A stretch of DNA of 42,777 nt from Bacillota bacterium (GTDB lineage: Bacteria; Bacillota; Clostridia; Peptostreptococcales; Anaerovoracaceae), in assembly GCA_017472365.1 (NCBI GenBank), contig JAFUQN010000151.1, positions 1 through 42,777 of the forward strand, in the 5' to 3' direction. The notes under the pieces were generated by a model. It worked only from the letters and a program-made list of their open reading frames with translations. It searched no databases and was not told the DNA's origin. Positions 32,272-41,100 of this stretch are shown here, in pieces (the stretch's first letter is position 1; each line of letters starts with the position of its first letter). Made by a program: the position numbers and the translations under genes.

Positions 32272-33186
32272 TTATTCCTCCGGGCGTTTTACCTGGATAT
32301 CGGCCAGCTGTTCAAAGTACTGAACGATACCGCTGTGGTCATCACCGGTATGACCGCTGACACGGAGAGCCTGCATGATTTCAAACAGCTGGCTGGTCAG
32401 CGGCATCGGAACGTCTTCCGCATGAGCAGTAGCCATAACGTTCTTGATGTCCTTGTGGTTAACGGTAATGGTACCACCCGGCTTGAAGTTTCTATCCAGA
32501 ATCATGGGAACCTTGGCATCCATGACCGTGGAGCCGGCCAGGCCTCCGCGGATTGTCTGATATACCTTTTCCGGATCGGCGCCTGCTTTCGTGGCTAACA
32601 CAGACGCTTCAGAAACCGCAGCAATATTTAGGTTTACGATGACCTGATTTGCCAGCTTGGCGATGCTTCCAGAGCCGGAAGGGCCAACCAGCAGAGCAGA
32701 ACTTCCCATGGCATCGAAATATTCACTCAGCGCATCGAAATCCTTTTCATCACCGCCAGCCATAAAAGCCAGGGTTCCGTCGATGGCCTTCGGTTCACCG
32801 CCGCTGACAGGAGAATCCACGAAGCCCACACCGATTTCCTTCAGCTTTCCATAGCAGAATCTGGATTCACCGGGAGTTACGGAACTCATATCACAGACCA
32901 CGGCACCGCCATTGGATGCTGCAGAGCCTTCTTTCGCCATGTATTCTGCCACGCCGCCTTCACCAAACAGCACGTTCTGTACGATTCCGGCGTTGGGAAG
33001 AATGGTAAATACTGCATCGCACTGCGTACCGATTTCTTCGATGGTAGCCTTCTTTGCACCCAGGTCCACCAGTTCCTGAACCACGGTCTCATTCAGGTCG
33101 TAAACCATCAGTTCTTTCCCCGCTTTTACAATATTCATGGCCATGGGTTTTCCCATGATCCCCAGGCCGATAAATCCAGCTTTCAT
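32272..33186 (-). CDS. NAD(P)-dependent 2-hydroxy acid dehydrogenase (GarR/LtnD-type)
   Basis: This 304-residue member of the 3-hydroxyisobutyrate dehydrogenase family has the Rossmann motif GLGIMGKPM (7-15), DSPVSGGEPKA (about 120-130) and catalytic K177 in KLANQVIVNL. Family members reduce tartronate semialdehyde (GarR) or oxidise L-threonate and D-erythronate (LtnD). The immediate kinase neighbour argues for the tetronate type, so GarR-style names should be taken with care. AAAGGAGGAAA precedes the ATG, and a promoter and leader hairpin lie upstream. Confidence 0.87.
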   Translation of the reverse strand: MKAGFIGLGIMGKPMAMNIVKAGKELMVYDLNETVVQELVDLGAKKATIEEIGTQCDAVFTILPNAGIVQNVLFGEGGVAEYMAKEGSAASNGGAVVCDMSSVTPGESRFCYGKLKEIGVGFVDSPVSGGEPKAIDGTLAFMAGGDEKDFDALSEYFDAMGSSALLVGPSGSGSIAKLANQVIVNLNIAAVSEASVLATKAGADPEKVYQTIRGGLAGSTVMDAKVPMILDRNFKPGGTITVNHKDIKNVMATAHAEDVPMPLTSQLFEIMQALRVSGHTGDDHSGIVQYFEQLADIQVKRPEE

Positions 33187-33221
33187 TATGTTTCCTCCTT
33201 TAGGTCACTCGTTTATCGTCA

Positions 33222-33241
33222 GCATCCGCTCTCCCGGATGC
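33222..33241. promoter_or_regulatory. Leader hairpin of the sugar-acid operon
   Basis: GCATCCG (33222-33228) and CGGATGC (33235-33241) form perfect 7-bp arms with a 6-base loop in the presumed 5' leader, 18 bp after the -10 box. It could be an operator or an RNA stem. No T tract follows. Confidence 0.5.
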
Positions 33242-33258
33242 CCAATAATCCAATATAT

Positions 33259-33288
33259 ATTATATCAGCTTGACCCACTGACAATCAA
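33259..33288 (-). promoter_or_regulatory. Candidate promoter of the sugar-acid operon
   Basis: On the minus strand an exact TATAAT (33259-33264) has TTGATT (33283-33288) 18 bp upstream; an alternative TTGTCA lies at 14 bp, which is too close. It points away from the uup promoter. Confidence 0.6.
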
Positions 33289-33301
33289 CGATATTTTTCC
33301 A

Positions 33302-33331
33302 TTGACCACATCCCGAAAGATATTATAGAAT
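33302..33331 (+). promoter_or_regulatory. Candidate promoter of the uup gene
   Basis: TTGACC (33302-33307) is followed by overlapping A+T-rich -10 candidates, TATAGA at 16 bp or TAGAAT at 18 bp (ending 33331). It is divergent from the sugar-acid promoter. Confidence 0.5.
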
Positions 33332-33366
33332 AATATGATACTTGTATTTTCAAGGAGGACAATGCA

Positions 33367-35208
33367 TTGATTTTACTCAACGCTACTGATATATCAAAAT
33401 CCTACACCGTAGATCCGCTTCTGACAAAGCTCTCCTATGCCATCAACGAGGGCGACAAAATCGGTCTCATCGGTGTTAATGGAACAGGAAAATCCACACT
33501 GCTTCGAATCACTGCGGGAATCGAAGAACCGGACGACGGAAAGATCGTCCTCACCGGCGGCGTTCGTATCGGCTTCCTTCCCCAGGCTCCCGTCTGCGAT
33601 CCGGACAAGACCGTTCTGGAACAGGCTGTCAGCTATCTGTGGCCGGAAGTCCTGGCCGAGGGCGATTTCCGCTGCAAGTCTATGCTGCATCAGTTGGGAA
33701 TTGATGACTTCGACGCGAAGATGGGGACCCTCTCCGGTGGCGAGCGAAAGCGGGTTGCCATGGCGGGGATCTTTACTAATCCCTCGGACATCCTGATCCT
33801 GGACGAACCCACCAACCACATCGATAGCGATACAGTGGAATGGCTGGAAGGATTTTTGAAGAAATACCGCGGAGCGATCTTCATGGTCACCCACGACCGC
33901 TACTTCCTGGACCGCGTCACCAATGTGATCCTGGAACTGACCGGCGGCGAACTGTACCGCCACGAAGGAAACTTTGAAACCTATCTGGAAAACCGCGCTG
34001 CCAGAGAAGAAATGGCTCAGGCCATCGAACGGAAGCGCCGTACCTTATACCGCCGCGAGCTGGAATGGATCCGCCGCGGTGCCCAGGCCCGGACTACCAA
34101 AGCCAAGGCCCGAATCGAACGGTTCCATCAATTGGAACAAGGAAAACTGGTCATCGACGATTCCGCTGTGGAAATGAGTTCTGTAGCTTCCCGCTTAGGA
34201 AAGAAAATCATCGAACTGGAACACGTATCCAAAGCCTACGACGATAAAATCATCATCTCCGACTTCACCTATACCGTTCTGCGAAACGACCGAATCGGTA
34301 TTTTGGGCGAAAACGGTGCCGGAAAGTCCACCCTTCTGAAGCTGATCTGCGGTGAACTGGCTCCCGACAGCGGTACGGTGGAAATCGGTGAAACCGTGAA
34401 AATCGGTTATTTCTCCCAGGAAAACGAACACATGGATAAGTCTCAGCGCATCATCGACTACGTCTGTGATATCGCTCAGAACGTTCGCACTGAAGGCGGT
34501 GTTATCAGTGCATCGCAGATGCTGGAACGTTTCCTGTTCCCGCCTCACATGCATTCCATTCCCCTCGGCCGCCTGTCCGGCGGGGAACAGCGCCGACTGT
34601 ACCTCCTGGGGATCCTGATGAGCGCGCCCAACGTCTTGTTGCTGGACGAGCCTACGAATGACCTGGATATTGACACCCTCTGCATCTTAGAGGATTATTT
34701 AGACACCTTCGCCGGTGCAGTGATTGCCGTCAGCCACGACCGCCACTTTATCGACCGCATGGCTATCCGCACCTTCGTCTACGAAGGCGGCGGTCACATC
34801 GCCCACTATCCCGGCGGCTATACCGACTGGGCCGAAACGCGAAAGGCACTGGCTGAAGAAGCTGCCCTCGCCGCGGCAACCGCCAAGGCGGCTCAATCCG
34901 CCAAATCTTCCGGCTCTGAAGTCACAAACACCGGCGACAGCGAAGCGGCTGCCCGTCCAAAAAAGTTGAAGTTCACTTTCAAAGAACAGAAGGAATTCGA
35001 AACCATCGACGACGATATCGCCGCGCTGGAAGAGAAAATTGCTGATTTGGACAAGCAGATGAACAAATGCGGAAGCGATTACGGAAAGCTCAATGACCTG
35101 ACGAGAGAACGTCAGACGCTTGTAGAACAGCTGGATGAAAAAACGGAACGCTGGGTCTACCTGAATGAGCTGGCCGAACAGATCGAAGCACAGAAAAATG
35201 TCCGCTAA
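33367..35208 (+). CDS. uup: ABC-F family ATPase, Uup type
   Basis: This 613-residue soluble protein has two ABC domains and no membrane part. NBD1 has GVNGTGKST (36-44), LSGGERKRV and DEPTNHID; NBD2 has GENGAGKST, LSGGEQRRL and DEPTNDLD. A linker of about 80 residues lies between and a C-terminal coiled coil (about 545-610) marks it as Uup-like. ABC-F proteins act on the ribosome. The start is TTG at 33367, with AAGGAGG 8 bases before it. An ATG at 33362 is out of frame and stops after two codons. An Ala/Ser-rich stretch (about 498-530) leads into the coiled coil. No resistance-type leader peptide is seen. Confidence 0.9.
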   Translation: MILLNATDISKSYTVDPLLTKLSYAINEGDKIGLIGVNGTGKSTLLRITAGIEEPDDGKIVLTGGVRIGFLPQAPVCDPDKTVLEQAVSYLWPEVLAEGDFRCKSMLHQLGIDDFDAKMGTLSGGERKRVAMAGIFTNPSDILILDEPTNHIDSDTVEWLEGFLKKYRGAIFMVTHDRYFLDRVTNVILELTGGELYRHEGNFETYLENRAAREEMAQAIERKRRTLYRRELEWIRRGAQARTTKAKARIERFHQLEQGKLVIDDSAVEMSSVASRLGKKIIELEHVSKAYDDKIIISDFTYTVLRNDRIGILGENGAGKSTLLKLICGELAPDSGTVEIGETVKIGYFSQENEHMDKSQRIIDYVCDIAQNVRTEGGVISASQMLERFLFPPHMHSIPLGRLSGGEQRRLYLLGILMSAPNVLLLDEPTNDLDIDTLCILEDYLDTFAGAVIAVSHDRHFIDRMAIRTFVYEGGGHIAHYPGGYTDWAETRKALAEEAALAAATAKAAQSAKSSGSEVTNTGDSEAAARPKKLKFTFKEQKEFETIDDDIAALEEKIADLDKQMNKCGSDYGKLNDLTRERQTLVEQLDEKTERWVYLNELAEQIEAQKNVR

Positions 35209-35218
35209 CCATTTCCAA

Positions 35219-35240
35219 ATGAGCCAATGTATTGGCTCAT
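35219..35240 (+). repeat. Hairpin between uup and the thioesterase gene
   Basis: ATGAGCCAAT (35219-35228) and ATTGGCTCAT (35231-35240) are perfect 10-bp arms with a 2-base loop. No T tract follows, so it may be an operator or an mRNA processing site; it is not a standard terminator. Confidence 0.6.
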
Positions 35241-35265
35241 CTATCTATGAAAGAGAGTATATATT

Positions 35266-36027
35266 ATGAAATCCCCCGAATTAGAACATGTATATGAAGT
35301 GGACGTGGAAGTCTCCCAGCTGAACGAAAACGGTCATCTGAAACCCCACGCTTATCAGTTCCTGATTGCCGACATTGCCGGTCGTCACCTGAACCGCTTC
35401 AAAATCAATGCCGACGATACTATTAAGTACGGCTTGTCCTGGGCTCTGATTTCCCAACATGTGGAAATCGTACGCCCCGTCAACGGCTGTGAAACACTGT
35501 ACGTCCAGACATGGCACACCGCCATCAAAGGTCCTTATTTCCGCCGTGATCTGATCTTCCGTGATAAGAACGGCGACGTAGTCTTTATGGGCGTCACATT
35601 CTCCATCCTTCTGGATGTGAATAAGCGAAGCGTTGCCCGTCCCAAAGTTTTGGACACCCTTCCGCTGTCCCTCCCGGATCCCAATCCGGAATACTTATTC
35701 GAAGCTAAACCCACCCGCAAAATCCAGATGGAATTCGAATCTTACGAAACCAGAAATGTGAGAAACAGTTATCTGGACATCCTGGGCCATGTAAATAACT
35801 GCCGCTACAGCGAATTTGCCTACGACGCCCTGACTCCGGATGAAGTCCTGCGACTGGGCCAGCTGAAGCACATGGAAATCTATTTCGAATCGGAGCTCCG
35901 TCCTCGTGACAGCTTTACCATCGGAAAAGCCTATGAAGGTAATTCCATCTTCTTCTCCGGCCACAATAATGATAAGAATGATACTTCTTTCGATGTGATC
36001 ATGACTTTCGAAGGAGATGAAGAATAA
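35266..36027 (+). CDS. Acyl-ACP thioesterase
   Basis: This 253-residue double-hotdog protein belongs to the FatA/FatB-like bacterial family that hydrolyses acyl-ACP to free fatty acid. Hotdog 1 has the VEVSQLNENGHLKPHAYQ start and the QTWHTAIKGPYFRRDL segment. Hotdog 2 has the active-site stretch DILGHVNNCRYSEFAYD, with D171, H175 and N177. Chain-length preference is not visible. It is cytoplasmic and draws on the same acyl-ACP pool as the fab operon, although it is 10 kb away and on the opposite strand. It is followed without a gap by the AEC transporter gene. The ribosome binding site is weak (AAAGAGAG). Confidence 0.87.
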   Translation: MKSPELEHVYEVDVEVSQLNENGHLKPHAYQFLIADIAGRHLNRFKINADDTIKYGLSWALISQHVEIVRPVNGCETLYVQTWHTAIKGPYFRRDLIFRDKNGDVVFMGVTFSILLDVNKRSVARPKVLDTLPLSLPDPNPEYLFEAKPTRKIQMEFESYETRNVRNSYLDILGHVNNCRYSEFAYDALTPDEVLRLGQLKHMEIYFESELRPRDSFTIGKAYEGNSIFFSGHNNDKNDTSFDVIMTFEGDEE

Positions 36028-36987
36028 GTGGATAATCTGATTTTTGCAATGAACGCTACGATGCCGGTATTCCTGGTCATCGTACTGGGCTGGTTCTGTC
36101 GTGAAAAAGGACTTTTGAACAAGAGTTTTACCGGTGTTGCGGATAAATTTGTATTCCGCGTAGCATCTCCATGCCTGTTGTTCCACGACATTTCCACGTC
36201 GGATTTCTATGGAACCTTTGACCCCGGCTTCGTTCTCTTTTGTATCATTGGTTCCATCCTGATGTTCCTGATTTCCTGGGGTGTGGCCATTCTGTTCCTG
36301 AAGGACAAGACCATTGTCAGCGCCTTTGGTCAGGGCGCAGCCCGCGGAAGCGCAGCCATTCTTGGAATCGCCTTTATGATGAACCTTTACGGTTACGTCG
36401 GTCAGCTTCCCATGATGATCGCTTCTTCCGTTCCGATTTTCAACGTGATGTCTGTGATCATCCTGACTTTCTCCGCACCGCCGGAGGAAAATGCACCAAA
36501 GCTGGATGGCCGTGCACTGGTAAAGGATTCCCTTTATAAAATCGTAACGAATCCCCTGATCATCGGGATCATGCTGGGCCTCATCACTGCAATCCTCCGT
36601 TTCGAGCTTCCCGTGATGATCAACAAAACCATCGCCAATATCGGCGGTTTAACATCTCCGTTGGCTCTGCTTTGTATCGGAGCTGACTTCGACGGCCGCA
36701 AGGCAATCAACCGTATCAAGCCTACCCTGTGGGCCACCGCCTTTAAGCTGGTGATCTTCCCGGCTCTGTTTCTCCCCGTGGCCATCGCCATGGGCTATAC
36801 TCACGACAAGCTGATCGCCATCCTGATCATGACCGGTACGGCAACCACCGTCTCCTGTTACGTCATGGCGAAAAACATGCGCGGCGACGCCGTCCTGACT
36901 TCCAGCATCGTCGTCGTATCCACCTTATTCTCCGCAGTCACCATGACCTTTTGGATCTGGCTGTTAAGAATGATGGGATTGATTTAA
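36028..36987 (+). CDS. AEC-family transporter (auxin efflux carrier type)
   Basis: This 319-residue membrane protein has the ten-helix AEC layout, with MPVFLVIVLGWFCREKGLL at the N-terminus, the helix-breaking centre with NPLIIGIMLGLITAIL, the LALLCIGADFD motif and a Met/Val-rich last helix pair. Family members move small organic anions such as malate. The start is GTG at 36028, immediately after the thioesterase stop, with AAGGAG (36011-36016) inside the thioesterase gene, so translation is coupled. The coupling suggests a common role, perhaps export of a carboxylate, but this is inference. A terminator follows. Confidence 0.85.
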   Translation: MDNLIFAMNATMPVFLVIVLGWFCREKGLLNKSFTGVADKFVFRVASPCLLFHDISTSDFYGTFDPGFVLFCIIGSILMFLISWGVAILFLKDKTIVSAFGQGAARGSAAILGIAFMMNLYGYVGQLPMMIASSVPIFNVMSVIILTFSAPPEENAPKLDGRALVKDSLYKIVTNPLIIGIMLGLITAILRFELPVMINKTIANIGGLTSPLALLCIGADFDGRKAINRIKPTLWATAFKLVIFPALFLPVAIAMGYTHDKLIAILIMTGTATTVSCYVMAKNMRGDAVLTSSIVVVSTLFSAVTMTFWIWLLRMMGLI

Positions 36988-36996
36988 TCGCACACA

Positions 36997-37026
36997 AAAA
37001 CCCCGGAGCAACCTCCGGGGTTTTCT
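36997..37026. terminator. Bidirectional terminator, AEC gene and ferritin gene
   Basis: AAAACCCCGGAG (36997-37008) and CTCCGGGGTTTT (37013-37024) make a perfect 12-bp stem with a CAAC loop. The outer A and T tracts let it work in both directions between convergent genes. Confidence 0.93.
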
Positions 37027-37037
37027 TATTCTTTCTT

Positions 37038-37553
37038 TTAGTCCAGAACTAAGGACGGAGCGGTATAAACTCTTCCCAGCATTTCGCTGTTCAGCATATA
37101 CAGGCTCTTAGCATCGTCTCCGAACAGATCCATCTTCTTGATCATGTCTTCGGCATTCTTTTCTTCTTCGCCCTGTTCCTTTACAAACCAATCCAGGAAC
37201 TGCATGGTACGGAAGTCCTTCACATTGTAAGCAGCTTCATAGATATCGTTGATCAGACTGGTTACATATCTTTCGTGTTCCAGAGCAAACTGCAGCGGAT
37301 CCATCTTATCCTTCAGTTCCTTATCCGGCATTGCAATGGCACCCAGCTTTACCTTTCCGCCATTGTTCTGCAGATACTTCAGGAACAGCAGAGCGTGATC
37401 ACGTTCTTCCTGCGCCTGGATCTCATACCAGTTCTGGAAGCCGTCCAAGCCCAGTTCTTCATAGAATACAGCGAAATCTAAATACAGATATGCGGAATAA
37501 AATTCTTTATTGATCTGTTCATTTAATAATTCAGCAACTCTCTTATCTAACAT
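37038..37553 (-). CDS. ftnA: Ferritin (bacterial non-heme type)
   Basis: This 171-residue four-helix protein stores iron as a 24-mer shell. The diiron ferroxidase ligands are at the classical places: E17, E50 and H53 (QEERDHA), and E94 (ALEHERYV), with the later helix ligands in KEQGEEEKNAED. There is no heme-binding Met of bacterioferritin. GGGAGA lies before the ATG and a TATAAA box lies about 70 bp upstream. It is a single gene. In an anaerobe it is likely to take part in iron storage and oxygen defence. Confidence 0.94.
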   Translation of the reverse strand: MLDKRVAELLNEQINKEFYSAYLYLDFAVFYEELGLDGFQNWYEIQAQEERDHALLFLKYLQNNGGKVKLGAIAMPDKELKDKMDPLQFALEHERYVTSLINDIYEAAYNVKDFRTMQFLDWFVKEQGEEEKNAEDMIKKMDLFGDDAKSLYMLNSEMLGRVYTAPSLVLD

Positions 37554-37684
37554 AATGTGGTCTCCCTTCTTTTTCTTTCCCTTAATATCCTATCACTGCG
37601 CCTCAGCGCTTTTCTTGATATTTATATACCCCATTGTGCCGGTTTTAATCATCGTTGGCGAAACTATTTCCACAAAAACTTTAC

Positions 37685-37722
37685 AAAAAAGGGTTGCCCT
37701 GTCGAATAGGACAACCCTTTTT
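37685..37722 (-). terminator. Terminator of the surface protein-XRE operon
   Basis: AAAAAAGGGTTG (from 37685) pairs with CAACCCTTTTT (37712-37722), with a further inner stem (CCT/AGG). It lies 18 bases after the XRE gene stop and has A/T tracts on both sides. Confidence 0.85.
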
Positions 37723-37740
37723 CAAGTTCGTACTCATCTG

Positions 37741-38091
37741 TCATGAAGCAGATTCATCTTTGCATGTTCGCATATATTTCAACGATGCCAGATCAAATAA
37801 ATCGTTTCTGTCACGATCATCCAGCCGTCTCATCATAGCAATCAGCTCCGCTTCCCGCTCTGCCAGAAATCCACCGGCTGATGGCATTTCTTCTTTTTCG
37901 CGGATTCCGAGAAGGATATCAGCACTGATTTCAAAGAAATCAGAAAGAGCTATCAAAGCCTGATAACTGGGATAGCTTTTCCCCGTTTCCCAGTCACCAA
38001 CATTCCCCGGAGATACACCAAGAGACTTTGCTAATTGGATCTGCGTCACGCGTTTCTGCTTTCGCAGTGACTTCAAAATTGCAGGGAACAT
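37741..38091 (-). CDS. XRE-family transcriptional regulator
   Basis: This 116-residue protein has an N-terminal XRE helix-turn-helix (about 5-60: LRKQKRVTQIQLAKSLGVSP with recognition helix GNVGDWETGKSYPS, ending ISADILLG) and a charged C-terminal helix (about 65-116). It resembles small phage-repressor-like regulators. Its start lies 17 bp after the giant surface protein stop, on the same strand and with no terminator between, so it is probably read from the same transcript. The ribosome binding site is weak (GGTGA). The target is unknown; feedback on the surface gene is one option. Confidence 0.8.
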   Translation of the reverse strand: MFPAILKSLRKQKRVTQIQLAKSLGVSPGNVGDWETGKSYPSYQALIALSDFFEISADILLGIREKEEMPSAGGFLAEREAELIAMMRRLDDRDRNDLFDLASLKYMRTCKDESAS

Positions 38092-38108
38092 GAATATTCA
38101 CCAATCCA

Positions 38109-41100
38109 TTATTCATTGATGATTTCATTTTCAACTGCTTCAAAAGTAAATGTAGTAATATCAGTATCTGTTTCATACATATACAGTTCCTGATCTCCGG
38201 GCTGGCAATGATCAAAGATGCTGTTCTGAATCACAATCTCAGTATCTGCGTTCAGATTACCCAGTGCAATACCCGGCTTCTTGGAAAGATGATCGAACAG
38301 ACATGTGTCTACAACCACTTTGTCTACTTCTGTGCCGTAATCTTCATGCACCTTTAATCCGCGATATTCGGTAAAAGTACATTCAGTAAAGGTTACTGTT
38401 CCGCCACATACCCATGCGCCATACATAGATTCCTGTCCTGTAAATGTACAATTAACGAACTCAGCTTCTGCACCATCTTCCAACTGGATAGGATCCATGA
38501 AAATCACATTTTCAAACTTTAATTTACCGTCGAATTCCAGATATCCGAATTCCCAGGAACTTTCATCGTAAGATTCAGATTCGTCCACGATGGTCATGTT
38601 CTTGAAAATCAGAGTCGCTCCATTTGCAGCACGGATAGGACCAACGCCGTCGCCGGTTGCAGTTAAAGTCGCGCCATTTTCACCACCATCGAAAACAACT
38701 TCCTCTACTTCTGCTTCTTCAGATACCATCGGAGCAGAACCATGTCCACTTCCGGTTTCCCAAGTCAGTTCTGCATCTTCTACATCCAGAACTGCAGTTC
38801 CCTGTGTATTCTCAATGCTTCCTAAAGCAGATTCCAGAGTCTGTGTATTTTCAAATGCATAGGAGAATTCATTCTTCAATTCCACTTCGCCATTGTCAGT
38901 TACAGAACCGGTAGCAGCATTGATAAACCCAGTGTAAACATCCACAAACTTACATCCGGTCGCTGTAGTCATACCGTTATAATCCACAACAACAGTTGCG
39001 CCATCGGCAATTTCCACATCGTTGAGAGTAATATTTGCAGCAACGCCGCTGATTACGCCAATACCGTTCCAAGATTCAAAGTATTCGCTGCCTTCCGGGT
39101 TCTGCTTCCAGGTAACGGAATTATCACCCTTCAGTACACAACGATTCAGCTTTAATCCTTCTGCACTGCCTGCGAAAAGACCGGCCTGAGTACCACACGA
39201 TGTTACATTTTCCAAAGTCAGATCATTGATGGTCACGCCACCGCCATAAGCGTAGAAACCGCTGCGACCCACATAACCATCCGTAGCACAATCCAGATTA
39301 GAAATTGTATGACCGTTACCATTGAATGTCAGCCACATATAATTTAACGGAGTCCAGATTTCTCCATCCATGTCCACATCGGTACACAGATTCACAATCT
39401 GGCCTCTGCCTTCGCCATGAGACAGTTCGGACAGTGCTTCATTAATATTCATTAATCCAGCCTTACCGACCACATCATAACTTCTTTCACCGGTCTTCAA
39501 AACACCCTCAGCTACTACTTCTTCAACAATTTTTACAGTGTATCCGTAAGCAGAACCCTGTGCTTCCGCCAGCGCATCAGCTACAGCCTGGTTTGCAACA
39601 TAGAAAGTAATTCCGGTTGCATTACCGTTATCACTGTGAGTTGCCACCTGGCTCGTTCCGGCAAATGTCACATTTTCACCGAGCATGAATACGTTTTCCA
39701 GATTCGGACAGGAGCGCCATGCATAGTTAGGAATAACCGCATTCCCTTCTACAGTAACCGTTGTCAGATTTGCCATATCGCGGAAAGCTCCCGCTTCAAT
39801 TGTGGTCACAGTTACCGGGATAGTCAGTTCTTCGATACCACTCTGTCTGAATGCAGCTTCCCCGATTGTAGTTACTGTGGAAGGAATTTCAATAGAAGTC
39901 AGATTTGCAGTTTTGCTGAAAGCCTGATATCCAATGACTTCCAGTCCTTCATTCAGAACAACTTTAGAAACGGAAGAGTTCTTCAGTGCCTGATCACCGA
40001 TTTCCTTAACGCCAGCCGGTACAACCAGCTCATCCGCATCGAATTCTGCGGTAAGACCATACAGTACAGTTCCGCCATCGCTGTAGATCACACCATCTTC
40101 CACTGTCAGAACATGCGCATTTTCCGCACCTTCACCCAACAGTTCTACCAAATTTTCCTGGGTAACCTTGACACCACCTACTGTACATTCGTACAAGTAG
40201 ATTTTATCTGTATAACCAGAATACAGACTATAGCCTTCACTGAATTCAGAATTTAAAATATATGTTTCGGTATAAGGAACCAAATTAGCATACTGATACC
40301 CACCAGTTCCCTTACCTAAGGAGCAGTTTTCAAAAGTAACTTTACTTGTACCAGAATAACTGGTCCGGCCGTTGATTGTACAATTGGTGAATTCAACCGG
40401 CTTGTCTAAACCGCCATCTGCATTGAATGTATAACATACATTATCGATTACGCAGTTGTCTACATATAAAGCTTCTGTTAAACCAGAAGTAAAGATACCT
40501 CTGAATGCGCCTCCGATCGTCAGGTTCTTGATCGTACCGCCATTGGTGTAAACCGCACAATTCCATGTGCCATTTGCATTTTCAACAGTCAGAACATTTC
40601 CCTGACCATCGATCGTTGCACCGGGCTTTAATACAAGACCTGCAACACCATATCCACCGGTTCCACCCTGAACGGTCGCATCATCAAACATTACTACAGT
40701 CTGACCTGCTGTTGCAGCATCTGTTGCTTCACGCAGATCCGTATACGGAGTTCCATTGACATCTGCAATAACCGGCTTCGGTTCTTCCCCATCTTCTCCG
40801 GGAAGCGGAGCCAGAGTAATATCGATCGTTACATTTTCTTCCGAATTATCGGCTTCTGTACCGCCGACACGTCCTACTATTGCAGCGGCGTTCGGTGTTT
40901 TGTAGCCATAACCATTTTCAGTCTGGTCAATTGTAATAGTCACATCAGATACAGAACATTCTGTTACGTCGGTATAAGAACCATCGTTGATACTTGCGCC
41001 TAAGATACCACCTGCATCACGATAAGCAGCGATGGTACCGTCAGAAACAGAACATCCGGTAATTTCTCCGCAGCTTGCCCATCCGGCAATCCCGCCGACC

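Noticed and set aside
31341-32360. Long open frame on the plus strand (339 codons) opposite the sugar-acid kinase
   Set aside because: It is antisense to a well-supported kinase gene, has no recognisable domain and a His/Arg-rich composition typical of shadow frames.
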